Positions 17,357 through 25,770 of a stretch of DNA of 64,000 nt are shown piece by piece. This DNA is from Sphingobium indicum B90A. GTDB taxonomy: Bacteria > Pseudomonadota > Alphaproteobacteria > Sphingomonadales > Sphingomonadaceae. The DNA is taken from positions 44,431 through 108,430 of the forward strand of contig NZ_CP013072.1 in the NCBI RefSeq assembly GCF_000264945.2, given 5' to 3'. Position 1 is the stretch's first letter; every line of letters begins with the position of its first letter. The position numbers were made by a program, and so were the translations under genes. Under the pieces are notes generated by a model, which saw only the letters and a program-made list of their open reading frames with translations, did not search any database and was not told the origin of the DNA.

Positions 17357-18671
17357 GGCTGAAGCGCCTTTCCGCCGGTTCCATATAGGCGTCGAAGCAG
17401 GCGGCGATGCTGCGGGAATAGGGCAGGGCGTCCCGCGTCAGGGCGACGCGGCCTTCGCTCAGGCGGACGAGGCCTAGGCGTTCGAAGCGGCTGAGGTCGG
17501 GTAGGGGGTGCGCCGTGCCGACATGCGCCTCTCCCTGGCAGAGCAGGGCTTCGATGATGCGGCTGCGGCGGCGATCCTCCGGCGTGCGGAGCGTGCCGCG
17601 GGCGGCGGTCAATCGCCCGGCGTCGGCCAGGGCGCGCCAGGGGCCTGCCTGTTTCTCATTCTGGACGATGAGGTCGGGGAACTGGCTGATCGCGCTGGCG
17701 CCAAGGCCCAGCAATATGTCCGCCGGATCGTCGGTGAAGCCCTGGAAATTGCGGCGCAGGCGGCCTTCGCGGGCGGCGCGGGCCATGGCGTCTTCGGGCA
17801 GGGCGAAATGGTCGAAGCCGATGGCTTCATAGCCCGCGCCGGTCAGCGTTTCATGACCCTGCGCCGCCATGGCGAAGCGGGCGGCGAGATCGGGCAAATC
17901 GCCGGCGTCGATGCGGCGCTGGCGGGGCAGCAGGCGCGGCATATGGGCATAGCCGAACAGGGCGATGCGGGCGGGGTGCATGGCGATGGTCGCCTCCAGC
18001 GTGGCGGCGAGGTCGTCCTGCGTCTGGCCGGGCAGGCCGTACATCAGGTCGAAGCCGGTCGCGATCCCGGCGGCGCGCAACTGGCCGACGGCGCGCTCCA
18101 CCATGTCGAGCGGCTGGATGCGGCCGATCCGCGCTTGGACATGGGGGGTGAAGGTCTGGACGCCCAGGTTCACGCGGTCGACGCCCATCGCGGCCATGGT
18201 CGAAATCCATTGGCCGTCGAGGCGGCGGGGATCGAGTTCGACCGACAATTCGGCATGATGCGCCTCGAAGCAGAGCAGCAATTGCTGGAGCAGGCGGACG
18301 AAATCGACCAGCGGCAGGCTGTTGGGACTGCCGCCGCCAAAGGCGATGCGCCGCACCCGGCCGCGTCCGTTCAGCCGGGCGGCGAGGGTCGCGATTTCCC
18401 GCTCCAGCGATTCGACATAGGCGGCGAGACGCTGGACCCGGTTGGCCGCGCCAGTGTTGCAGCCGCAATACCAGCATATGTCGTGACAATAGGGAAAGTG
18501 GACGTAGAGGGAGAGGGCGCCGTCCCTTTTCACCCCTTTCACCCCGGCCACCGCATCCAGCCGGGCCGCCAGCTCCGCCGCGCCGACATCGCCGCCGAAC
18601 TGCGCGGCGGTGGGATAGCTGGTGTAGCGCGGCACGGGCCGGTCGAGCAGGTCGGGATGATAGGTCCACAT
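17346..18671 (-). CDS. hemN: Oxygen-independent coproporphyrinogen III oxidase
   Basis: 441 aa radical-SAM enzyme that converts coproporphyrinogen III to protoporphyrinogen IX without oxygen. The [4Fe-4S] motif is in YCHDICWYCGCNTGAA (CxxxCxxC plus the extra Cys typical of HemN). IAFGGGSPNSL and VNLGVQTF follow, then the HemN C-terminal domain (RNFQGFTDD, LGLGASAISQF). N-terminal PRYTSYPTA is diagnostic of true HemN as opposed to HemW-like proteins. An FNR/FixK-type box lies ~145 bp upstream. The small secreted gene overlaps the 3' end. Confidence 0.94.
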   Translation of the reverse strand: MWTYHPDLLDRPVPRYTSYPTAAQFGGDVGAAELAARLDAVAGVKGVKRDGALSLYVHFPYCHDICWYCGCNTGAANRVQRLAAYVESLEREIATLAARLNGRGRVRRIAFGGGSPNSLPLVDFVRLLQQLLLCFEAHHAELSVELDPRRLDGQWISTMAAMGVDRVNLGVQTFTPHVQARIGRIQPLDMVERAVGQLRAAGIATGFDLMYGLPGQTQDDLAATLEATIAMHPARIALFGYAHMPRLLPRQRRIDAGDLPDLAARFAMAAQGHETLTGAGYEAIGFDHFALPEDAMARAAREGRLRRNFQGFTDDPADILLGLGASAISQFPDLIVQNEKQAGPWRALADAGRLTAARGTLRTPEDRRRSRIIEALLCQGEAHVGTAHPLPDLSRFERLGLVRLSEGRVALTRDALPYSRSIAACFDAYMEPAERRFSHAV

Positions 18672-18813
18672 GGTCCTGGACTCAGGCCGGTCTTGCCGGT
18701 TCGGAAGAAATCGCGACGGACATGCTGGCTTGCTCCGGCCAAAATCTGACTATGCTGGAGCCGTCGCCGGCCCTCATCGCCGAACTGTGTAGGACAGTGA
18801 GCGCGCACGCATC

Positions 18814-18827
18814 TTGATTTATCTCAA
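18814..18827 (-). promoter_or_regulatory. FNR/FixK-type box upstream of hemN
   Basis: TTGATTTATCTCAA matches the anaerobic regulator consensus TTGAT-N4-ATCAA at all but one position. It lies ~145 bp upstream of hemN, a gene classically controlled by FNR/FixK. It fits the FixLJ-like pair at the left of the window. Confidence 0.65.
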
Positions 18828-18866
18828 TCGGGTTCGAATTTCGTCGACCCCGCTGGGCGTGAGTTC

Positions 18867-19012
18867 TAGGCTGTATCGACATTCAGAAGATGGCGAGCCG
18901 AAAATGGTGATTTTCCGTGACCCGGCGCGCAGCCTACTCAAAGTAGGTGAGCACCGGAAGCACGGAAAAACGTCATTTGCAGGCCGTCAGGGCTGAATGT
19001 CGATACAGCCTA
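18867..19012. mobile_element. MITE-like element, full copy (146 bp with TA flanks)
   Basis: Terminal inverted repeats GGCTGTATCGACATTCAG (18869-18886) and its exact complement (18993-19010), each flanked by TA. TA duplication is the target signature of the IS630/Tc1-mariner group. The 106-bp interior has no ORF. Shorter or partial relatives are at 29651, 32418 and 37649. Confidence 0.8.
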
Positions 19013-19181
19013 ACGGGAAGGGGGCGGGCGGCCGGAAGATCGTTCGGACCGGACAGTCCTTCCCATCCCTTCGGCAGGACAACTACCTTCTTCCCCCGCA
19101 TTCCGTCCAAGCATGCTTGCCGCGATGTGGATTCGCGTCATCCGCATGGGGAATTTCCGTTTTCATTGCCGGATTTACGGT

Positions 19182-19376
19182 GAATGACCGCAATTCATAT
19201 ATCGAATGTCATAGTATTTTTCCGGAAGATGGCAGGAGAAGGCGGGTTTTTGGCTGGCGCGCCCCTGATTTGGATGGGTTCCGCCGGTTCCAATCCACTA
19301 TCCGAATGACTGCCATTCAGCCAAAGACCTCGAATCGCCGGGCCGACGTGATACGGAATTTGAATGAAGGTCATTC
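19182..19376. promoter_or_regulatory. Three spaced inverted repeats GAATG-N5-CATTC upstream of the FadL gene
   Basis: Copies at 19182-19196 (GAATGACCGCAATTC, one mismatch), 19304-19318 (GAATGACTGCCATTC) and 19362-19376 (GAATGAAGGTCATTC). The shared dyad in an otherwise gene-free 540-bp stretch suggests binding sites for one regulator of the FadL gene. The rest of 19013-19550 shows no coding signal. Confidence 0.5.
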
Positions 19377-19497
19377 GGCGGAACAATAAGTTGATGAACA
19401 TGCGGGTCTTTCGACCCGATGACGGCGGTAAACCGCTGAACGGGGCGGCTCTCCCTGGAGGTCGCCCCATCCCTTGCTGCGCCTGATCCGGAAGAAT

Positions 19498-19522
19498 CCC
19501 GGCCTCGCGTCTAGAGGCCGGG
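19498..19522 (+). promoter_or_regulatory. Strong leader hairpin 30 bp before the FadL start
   Basis: CCCGGCCTC-GCGTCTA-GAGGCCGGG, a 9-bp perfect stem followed by CACGTTTTAATG. A weaker stem (GGGGCG...CGCCCC) lies 40 bp upstream. Together they look like a structured 5' leader or attenuator. Confidence 0.5.
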
Positions 19523-19550
19523 CACGTTTTAATGTTGGAGAGAGTCAAGA

Positions 19551-20726
19551 GTGATGAACAAGTTAAATATCTTCAGTGCCGGAATTTGCCTCATCGGCCT
19601 GGGGATCGCATTTCCCGCCTACGCCACGGACGGATATTATCTCACCGGCGCCAATGCGCGGGCCACGGGCATGGGCGGCGTCGGCATCGCTCTGCCCCAG
19701 GGACCGGAAGCGGCGACGATCAACCCGGCCGGCGCGACCTTCGTCGACAATGGTTTCGAGATCGGCGCCCAGCTTTTCATCCTGAACACCCGCACCACGG
19801 ACCTGTTCTTCCCCGGCAATGACGTGAAAGGCCATCAATATCAGCCGATTCCCGACTTCGGCGTCAACTATCACCTGAACGACAAGGTGACGATCGCCGT
19901 CACTTCTTTCGGCGGAGGATTGGGCCAGAGCTACAACAAGCCCTTCGTGCCGGGCATGGGCTTTTCGAAGGAACGCGCCAATTTCATCCAGGCGGGCATC
20001 GCGCCGACCATCGCGTTTAAACTGCGTGACAATCTTTCCATCGGCGTGGGCCTAGGCGTGGTCAACGAGTTCTTCCGGGCCAGGGGCGTCATCGTGCCGA
20101 CGCCCCAGGGACCGGCGCAATTGCCGAACCATGGCTGGAGCCATGCCTTCGGCGTCGGCGGCAGGTTCGGCATCCTGTGGAAGCCGGTTCCCGCCGTGGG
20201 CCTGGGCGCGACCTATTTCACCAAGGTGCACATGTCCAACCTCAAGGGCTATGAGGACGACCTGCTCGCCGGCCTGGGCGGGAGCATAGACACGCCCGAG
20301 CAGTTCGGCGCCGGCGTCTCGGTCAAGCCGAACGATCGCCTGACGCTGGGCTTCGACGTGATCCGGACCAACTGGAGCGGCGTCAAGGCCTTCAGCGAGC
20401 AGGCGGGCTTCGGCTGGCGCGATCACACCACCTTCAAGCTCGGCGTGGCCTATGGCCTGATGCCGGGGCTGACGGTTCGCGCAGGCACCAGCCTTGCCAA
20501 GCGGCATTTCGGCAGCGAATTCGTCCTGGCGAACGTCAATACTCCGGGCACGTCGTCCAAATCGCTGACCTTCGGCTTCACCAAGCGGCTGGGCGAGAAG
20601 GACGAGCTTACGTTCAGCGCGGACTATGAATTGAACGGCAAGGTGGTCGGGACGGGCCACAGCGCGGGGACGGTGATCCGTTCGCGCTATGGGTTCACCG
20701 GCCTCAGCTTCTCCCACCGTTTCTGA
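19551..20726 (+). CDS. FadL/OmpP1-family outer-membrane transporter
   Basis: 391 aa from a GTG at 19551 (or 390 from the ATG at 19554; GGAGAG at 19537 serves either). A signal peptide ends at PAYATDGYY. The mature N-terminus shows the FadL hallmark GANARATGMGGVGIALPQGP then EAATINPAGA, which in FadL forms the hatch. Alternating amphipathic strands run to the terminal RYGFTGLSFSHRF, ending in Phe. It moves hydrophobic compounds (long-chain fatty acids, alkanes, aromatics) across the outer membrane. A strong terminator follows. The CYP153-like P450 4 kb downstream would be a natural partner, but an IS6100-associated break lies between them. Confidence 0.9.
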   Translation: MMNKLNIFSAGICLIGLGIAFPAYATDGYYLTGANARATGMGGVGIALPQGPEAATINPAGATFVDNGFEIGAQLFILNTRTTDLFFPGNDVKGHQYQPIPDFGVNYHLNDKVTIAVTSFGGGLGQSYNKPFVPGMGFSKERANFIQAGIAPTIAFKLRDNLSIGVGLGVVNEFFRARGVIVPTPQGPAQLPNHGWSHAFGVGGRFGILWKPVPAVGLGATYFTKVHMSNLKGYEDDLLAGLGGSIDTPEQFGAGVSVKPNDRLTLGFDVIRTNWSGVKAFSEQAGFGWRDHTTFKLGVAYGLMPGLTVRAGTSLAKRHFGSEFVLANVNTPGTSSKSLTFGFTKRLGEKDELTFSADYELNGKVVGTGHSAGTVIRSRYGFTGLSFSHRF

Positions 20727-20745
20727 CGTCCTGATCGGACCATGC

Positions 20746-20780
20746 GCGCCGGCGGCGGGACCATATCCCGCCGCCGGCGC
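20746..20780 (+). terminator. Rho-independent terminator after the FadL gene
   Basis: A 15-bp perfect GC stem (arm GCGCCGGCGGCGGGA, loop CCATA, complement 20766-20780), followed by TGCCTTTTC. It lies 20 bp after the stop. Confidence 0.85.
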
Positions 20781-20853
20781 TGCCTTTTCGGGCCGGGCGG
20801 CAAGGCCGCCGATCCCTGTCCGACGCAGCCGGTCCTGCAACATGACGGCAACG

Positions 20854-21733
20854 GGCTCTGTTGCAAAGATTGGCGGCAGTCAGAGGTAGGCTGTCGCTCT
20901 GCGCCGATCAGGCGGCTGCTGCGAAATGGTGGTTGAGCATGCCCATGGCCTCCGTCAGCGCCGAGGGCCCAATGCCAAAAGCTCTCTCCACAAGGCGCAC
21001 CTCGCCCCTGATGCCGGGCTGCAGGCACCAGGGGCGAGCCTGTCCTTTGCGCAGGGCTCGCATGACTTCGAATCCCTTGATCGTGGCATAGGCCGTGGGG
21101 ATCGATTTGAAACCGCGCACCGGCTTGATCAGTATCTTGAGCTTTCCGTGATCGGCCTCGATCACGTTATTGAGATACTTCACCTGCCGGTGGGCCGTCT
21201 CCCGGTCCAGCTTTCCTTCGCGCTTCAATTCGGTGATCGCTGCACCATAGCTCGGCGCTTTGTCGGTATTGAGCGTGGCAGGCTTTTCCCAGTGCTTCAG
21301 GCCTCGCAGGGCCTTGCCCAGGAACCGCTTCGCTGCCTTGGCGCTGCGGGTCGGCGACAGGTAGAAATCGATCGTGTCGCCCCGCTTGTCGACTGCCCGG
21401 TACAGGTAGGTCCACTTGCCCCGCACCTTGACGTAGGTTTCATCCAGGCGCCAGCTCGGATCAAAGCCACGCCGCCAGAACCAGCGCAGCCGCTTCTCCA
21501 TCTCCGGGGCGTAGCACTGGACCCAGCGATAGATCGTCGTATGGTCGACCGAAATGCCGCGTTCCGCCAGCATTTCCTCAAGGTCGCGATAGCTGATCGG
21601 ATAGCGACAATACCAGCGCACCGCCCACAGGATCACATCACCCTGGAAATGGCGCCACTTGAAATCCGTCATCGTTCCGTCCGTCCAATCTCCGCCAAGC
21701 ATGCTCAAGCTTCACGATTTTTGCAACAGAGCC
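20854..21733. mobile_element. IS6100 (IS6 family), complete, 880 bp, no target duplication
   Basis: Ends are GGCTCTGTTGCAAA at 20854 and the exact complement TTTGCAACAGAGCC ending 21733, giving the 880-bp length I recall for IS6100. It contains one transposase. The flanking octamers differ (CGGCAACG on the left, TCGAACCG on the right), so the usual 8-bp target duplication is absent. The right end sits inside a TonB receptor gene. This pattern indicates a deletion or rearrangement after insertion. Confidence 0.93.
20908..21672 (-). CDS. tnpA: IS6100 transposase (DDE, IS6 family)
   Basis: 254 aa from MTDFKWRHFQGDVILWAVRW (ATG 21672); the frame is open 12 codons further upstream. An HTH-containing N-terminal part (MLAERGISVDHTTIYRWVQ) precedes the DDE catalytic domain: D in WRLDETYVKVRGKWTYLYRA, D in LNTDKAPSYG, and E in NNVIEADHGKLK. 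It catalyses replicative transposition with cointegrate formation. The sequence appears intact, so it is probably active. It is the only transposase found in the window. Confidence 0.96.
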   Translation of the reverse strand: MTDFKWRHFQGDVILWAVRWYCRYPISYRDLEEMLAERGISVDHTTIYRWVQCYAPEMEKRLRWFWRRGFDPSWRLDETYVKVRGKWTYLYRAVDKRGDTIDFYLSPTRSAKAAKRFLGKALRGLKHWEKPATLNTDKAPSYGAAITELKREGKLDRETAHRQVKYLNNVIEADHGKLKILIKPVRGFKSIPTAYATIKGFEVMRALRKGQARPWCLQPGIRGEVRLVERAFGIGPSALTEAMGMLNHHFAAAA

Positions 21734-23502
21734 TCGAACCGCGCATAATGCGCGTCCAGAATGGCGGCATTGCCCTCGATCCGCAGAGCGGGAGAGAGTT
21801 GCAGAAACATCTCGCCTTCGACGCCCTGGATCCGGGCGCGGCCGGCATTGGTCAGCGCCAGTCCGTTGCCCAGCACCTGCGACACCTGCAGCCGGTCATA
21901 ATCGGTATGGAACGCGGCCAGGTTCAAGCGCAACCGCTTGTCGAACGTCAACGCCTTGACGCCGACCTCATAGCTGGTCGCCTTTTCCGGACTGGCGGTC
22001 AGGCCACTGAGGGAAGAGGCGATGTCGACATTATATGCCGCGCTCTTGAAACCCCTGGAAACGCGCGCATAGACATTGGCGTTGGACACGACCTCGTAGG
22101 AGAGGCTGGCGCTCGGCGACAGATCATTGTCCGTCGAATGCCCGTCGAAGGTCAATGCAGGAAAGCCCAGCAGCGGGAATATGCCCGAAACGTCATTCTG
22201 CACGAAATGGGCGCGCTTCTTCTCTCGCGTGTAGCGCAGGCCCGCCGACAGGGAGAGGCGGTCGCTCAATTGATAATCGAGCCGCCCGAACAACGCGCCG
22301 CTCCGGGTCTTCACCCGGCCGCGCGTGGTCAGCGTGGGTTCGCCCGGAATGCCCGTGTCCGCCCCCAATCCAAGCCCGCGGTCGGTGCGCACCATCTGAT
22401 CGAAATAATAGGCGCCCGCCAGATAGCGCAGCTTCCCCATTCCGCCGGCCAGCCGCAATTCCTGGCTGAAGAAATGCGAATCGTCGCTGAAATTGTCAGC
22501 GGCAACGAAATCTACCTGCTCCTGATCATCGTCCAGCGACGCATCGTAAGACGAATCCCGATAGGCCGTGATGGAGGTCAGCGAGACCGCATCGGACGTC
22601 CACTCGCTGGTCAGCGAAATCCCCTGGCTGTCGCGGTGCAGCCGGTTGGGTCGATTGTTGTTGACATGCAGCGGCTGTCTGGAGGGGAAATCCGCAGGAT
22701 AACCCGCCAACGCATCCGCCTGGAAAAAGGCCGGAACGCCCCTGTCGCGCAGGCCGTCCCAGCGCGCGATGAACGACAGTTGGTCGGTCGGCGCGAACTT
22801 GGCCGACAGGCGCCAGGTCAGCAGGTCGGTCGATCCCGCATCCTCGCCGCCGGACAGGTGCCGGTAAAAGCCGTCCTGCCGGGCATAGGCGACGGCTCCG
22901 CGCACGGAAAGCCGGTCGTTGAGGCGCGTGCCCAGCACCGCCTCGCCCCGGCGATAATCATAATTGCCGGCATCCAACCGAACCGACAGGCCGGGATCGG
23001 CGTCGGGCTGCCTGGTCTGGACATTGATCACGCCGGCAATGGTGTTCTTGCCATATTCGGTTCCCTGCGGACCGCGCGCGATCTCCACCCGATCGATGTC
23101 CAGCAGGTGCTGGACGAAATTTTCCGGCCGGCCGACATACACCCCGTCGACATAGATGCCCACGCCGGTTTCCAGCCCGATATTGCGGACGAGCGTGGAA
23201 ATGCCGCGAATGGATATCTGACCCTGCAACTGGCCGGCGATGCCGCCGCTGATGTCGACATTGGGCGCGATCCGGGTCAGATCGGTGATGCTCTGCAGGC
23301 CGGCCGCGACAATCGTGTCGCCGGAAACGCTGGTGACGGCTACCGGCGCCTTCAGCAGCGGTTCCGACACCTTGCGGGCCGTCACCATGATGTCGGCCTG
23401 AGGCTCGACCTGCGCCCGCGCCACGCCGGAAGACGCCATTCCAAACAGCGCCGAAGCCAGCAGCATCCGCTTCCAACGCCGTTTACAACCCCTGTGATAC
23501 AT
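21734..23502 (-). pseudogene. TonB-dependent receptor truncated by IS6100
   Basis: From MYHRGCKRRWKRMLLASALF at 23502: signal peptide to ARAQ, TonB box-like ADIMVTARK, a full plug domain (ISIRGISTLVRNIGLETGVG, VEIARGPQGTEYGKNTIAGV), then barrel strands. About 589 native residues remain; the frame then runs into the IS end and stops at 21712. The final strands and terminal Phe of a ~750-residue receptor are missing, so it should not assemble. This plug type (MVTARK...GPQGTEYGKNTIAG) is typical of sphingomonad receptors for hydrophobic or plant-derived compounds rather than siderophores. It is upstream of and in the same orientation as IS6100 tnpA. Confidence 0.9.
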
Positions 23503-23616
23503 GACCCGTGATTTCCGTTATATTTTTGGATATCCCTCCCTTTACTCGCGCTTGGTAAACTGCTGGTTAAACGCGTTCTGCGTACTTCTCCGGATCGGAC
23601 GAGGCCCCGGCGGCGT

Positions 23617-24909
23617 TCAATAGGATGTCAGTTCGACCTCCATGTTCCGGAAACCATTGACGAAATTGGCGTGAACGCGGCGCACTTCGCCCGCCACGTT
23701 CACCTGCAGACGCCGCTTCATCAGTTCCTCCAGAAGGATGCGAAGCTGCAATTCCGCCAGGCGGGCGCCGACGCAGCGATGAATCCCGTGCCCGAACGAA
23801 AGATGGCGTCTGGCATTGGCGCGCGACAGGTCCAGGCGGTCGGCATCGGGAAAGACGGCTTCGTCGCGATTGGCCGAGATATACCACAGGGCCAGCTTGT
23901 CGCCCGCCGCGATCCTCTGCCCCGCAAGCTCGCAATCCGCCGTGGCCGTGCGGCGCATGTGGGCGATCGGCGTGTGCCAGCGGATGATTTCCTGGACGGC
24001 ATTGGACAACAGGCTCTCATCCGCGATCAGCTTCGCCCGCTCGTCGGGGAATTGGTCGAGCGCGAAGATGGCGGCCGACATGCTGGTGCGGGTGGTGTCG
24101 TTGCCGCCGACGATCAGCAGGGCGAGATTGCCGATGAATTCCATCGGCCCCATTTCCGACATGCTGTCGCTGCGGATCATCATCGCCAGCAGGTCGTTGC
24201 CGTCCGGGCTGACCCGCCGCTGTTCCCACAGCAGATGGAAATAGGTCGCCATTTCGGTCAGCATTTCCCGTCGGACCTGGAACAGTTCGGGAATGCGCGC
24301 CGCCTCCATATGCCCGGCCCAATCGGACCAGAAGGTCAGAAGACGCCGGTCCTCCCATGGGAAGCCCAGGATCGTCGCCAGCATGCTGGTGGCCAGTTCG
24401 ATCGACACCTTCTCCACCCAATCGAAACGGCTGCCCACGGGCAGACTGTCCAGCACCGCCGCCGTATGCCCGCGCAGCTTCACCGCGAGTTCGGCGATAT
24501 GCGCGGGGGTGAAGGCCGGCGCCACGGTCTTGCGCTGAACGCTGTGTTCGGGTTCATCCATGGCGATGAACATGGGAAGCTGGAATTCCTCCCCCGGTTC
24601 GGGGTCGGCAATGGTGATGCCGCCATATTTCCAGGAAGAGGAGAAGAGGTCGGGCTTTCCTTCCACCTCGGTGATCAGCGCGTGGGAACAGACGTTCCAG
24701 TAATCGCCATTGGCCGTCCCCTCCACCCGGTTCAGCGGCGCGGACTGACGCATCTGGCGGAACAGCGGTTCCCAGCTCGCCTGCGAATAGAGTTCCGGGC
24801 GGCTCGTATCGCCAGGGATGACGGGCGCGCGCTCCCCCTCTCCATGCATGGCCAGCCATTCATCGACCGCATTGTCCGCGGAAGGTTCGGTTCGGTAGGT
24901 CGGCAGCAT
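23617..24909 (-). CDS. Cytochrome P450, CYP153-like
   Basis: 430 aa from the ATG at 24909. Motifs: MFIAMDEPEHSVQRKTVAPA (C-helix region), the I-helix LLIVGGNDTTRTSMSAAIFA, the ExxR of VQEIIRWHTP, and the haem-ligand loop HLSFGHGIHRCVGARLAELQ. The GGNDTTR-S and FGxGIHRCVGxRLAELQ forms are typical of CYP153 terminal alkane/fatty-acid hydroxylases; CYP108-like enzymes are the alternative. Soluble, no membrane anchor. The usual ferredoxin and ferredoxin reductase genes are not beside it. It is divergent from the LuxR-like gene by 193 bp. It may oxidise alkanes entering through FadL or the acyl chain made by the neighbouring cluster; both are inferences. Confidence 0.82.
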   Translation of the reverse strand: MLPTYRTEPSADNAVDEWLAMHGEGERAPVIPGDTSRPELYSQASWEPLFRQMRQSAPLNRVEGTANGDYWNVCSHALITEVEGKPDLFSSSWKYGGITIADPEPGEEFQLPMFIAMDEPEHSVQRKTVAPAFTPAHIAELAVKLRGHTAAVLDSLPVGSRFDWVEKVSIELATSMLATILGFPWEDRRLLTFWSDWAGHMEAARIPELFQVRREMLTEMATYFHLLWEQRRVSPDGNDLLAMMIRSDSMSEMGPMEFIGNLALLIVGGNDTTRTSMSAAIFALDQFPDERAKLIADESLLSNAVQEIIRWHTPIAHMRRTATADCELAGQRIAAGDKLALWYISANRDEAVFPDADRLDLSRANARRHLSFGHGIHRCVGARLAELQLRILLEELMKRRLQVNVAGEVRRVHANFVNGFRNMEVELTSY

Positions 24910-25102
24910 GTTGTCCTCGTCATGGATGTTCCGTCGGCAGCCGACCTTTTGCCTTTCCCTCTTCATGTCAAGCGCCAGTTGCCCGACGGCGCGCCCTGGG
25001 CTCGTTCCGCCGCAAAGAGGAAGCAGGCGGCAGGGAGGCAGGCTTAACCCGCTTTTAAGACCTGACGCGGCATGACGGCAGGCATATGCCGCGTGAGGAA
25101 CC

Positions 25103-25651
25103 ATGAGCGAATATATCCCCAGCACCCAGCTTCGCGCCGGAAGTTCGACCACCGCGGCCGACTTCATCGCGGGGATCGACGACACGCTCGGCATCGACAG
25201 CCTCGTGACGCGCTTCAGCCAGGCGCTGGGCCTCCAGGCGGCGAGCCATGCCTGCTACGCTGTCGGCGATGGGGAACGGCGCTTCCTGTTCGGCGAGACC
25301 GGCTGGTGCGGCCCGGTCGCGCGGCCGGAAGTGCTGCCGCAGATCTGCTTTCCGATCACCGGCTGGGACGAACGGTCCTATGAGGTGGAGATCCGCCTGA
25401 TCAGCATGCTCGAAAGCCCGGAGGAACGCGCAAACCTGCACGCCATGGCGACGCTCTACCTCTGCCGGGGCATCGCCCTGCTCGATGCGCGGGACGATCT
25501 GACCGCCTCTTCCCTGACGGAGACCGAGCAGTTCTGCCTCGACCAGCGGCAGGCCGGATTGTGCGACCTCGACATTGCCGAGGCGCTCGACCGATCCGTC
25601 CAGGCGGTGAAGGTGCATGTCCAGCGCGCCCGGCGGAAGCAGGCCGCCTGA
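25103..25651 (+). CDS. Short LuxR-type regulator next to the acyl-HSL synthase
   Basis: 182 aa, shorter than the ~240 of standard LuxR proteins. The C-terminal HTH is recognisable: SLTETEQFCLDQRQAGLCDL then DIAEALDRSVQAVKVHVQRA and RRK. The N-terminal part (from MSEYIPSTQL) does not show the Trp/Tyr/Asp pattern of acyl-HSL-binding domains, although GWDERSYEVEIR sits where the ligand domain's later strands would be. It is 119 bp upstream of and in line with the luxI-type gene, so it is the likely partner regulator. It could bind an atypical ligand or act without one. A GCGGCAT...ATGCCGC dyad lies just upstream. Confidence 0.75.
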   Translation: MSEYIPSTQLRAGSSTTAADFIAGIDDTLGIDSLVTRFSQALGLQAASHACYAVGDGERRFLFGETGWCGPVARPEVLPQICFPITGWDERSYEVEIRLISMLESPEERANLHAMATLYLCRGIALLDARDDLTASSLTETEQFCLDQRQAGLCDLDIAEALDRSVQAVKVHVQRARRKQAA

Positions 25652-25723
25652 GCGCCCTGCATCGAGGGTTCCCTTACGGCGCGCACGGCCTTTCGCGCTG
25701 CAACTTTCCGATGACCTGCCCCG

Positions 25724-25729
25724 TATAAT
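25724..25729 (+). promoter_or_regulatory. Candidate -10 element of the luxI-acp-methyltransferase operon
   Basis: A perfect TATAAT at 25724, 42 bp before the luxI-type TTG start, in the 119-bp gap after the LuxR-like gene. No convincing -35 hexamer and no standard 20-bp lux box, which would suit an activator-dependent promoter. Confidence 0.4.
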
Positions 25730-25770
25730 ATGTTACAGGCGCTGCCGCTGCATGCGGGGGGCGAACGGAT

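Noticed and set aside
20846..21741. 8-bp target duplication around IS6100
   Set aside because: The flanking octamers CGGCAACG and TCGAACCG do not match.
20926..23511. 861-codon plus-strand ORF opposite IS6100 and the truncated receptor
   Set aside because: It crosses the IS6100 boundary and has no recognisable domain; it is a frame shadow.
25713..25740. Possible lux box CCTG...CAGG before the luxI gene
   Set aside because: The half-sites are separated by about 17 bp, longer than the spacing in 20-bp lux boxes, and the interior is not symmetric.
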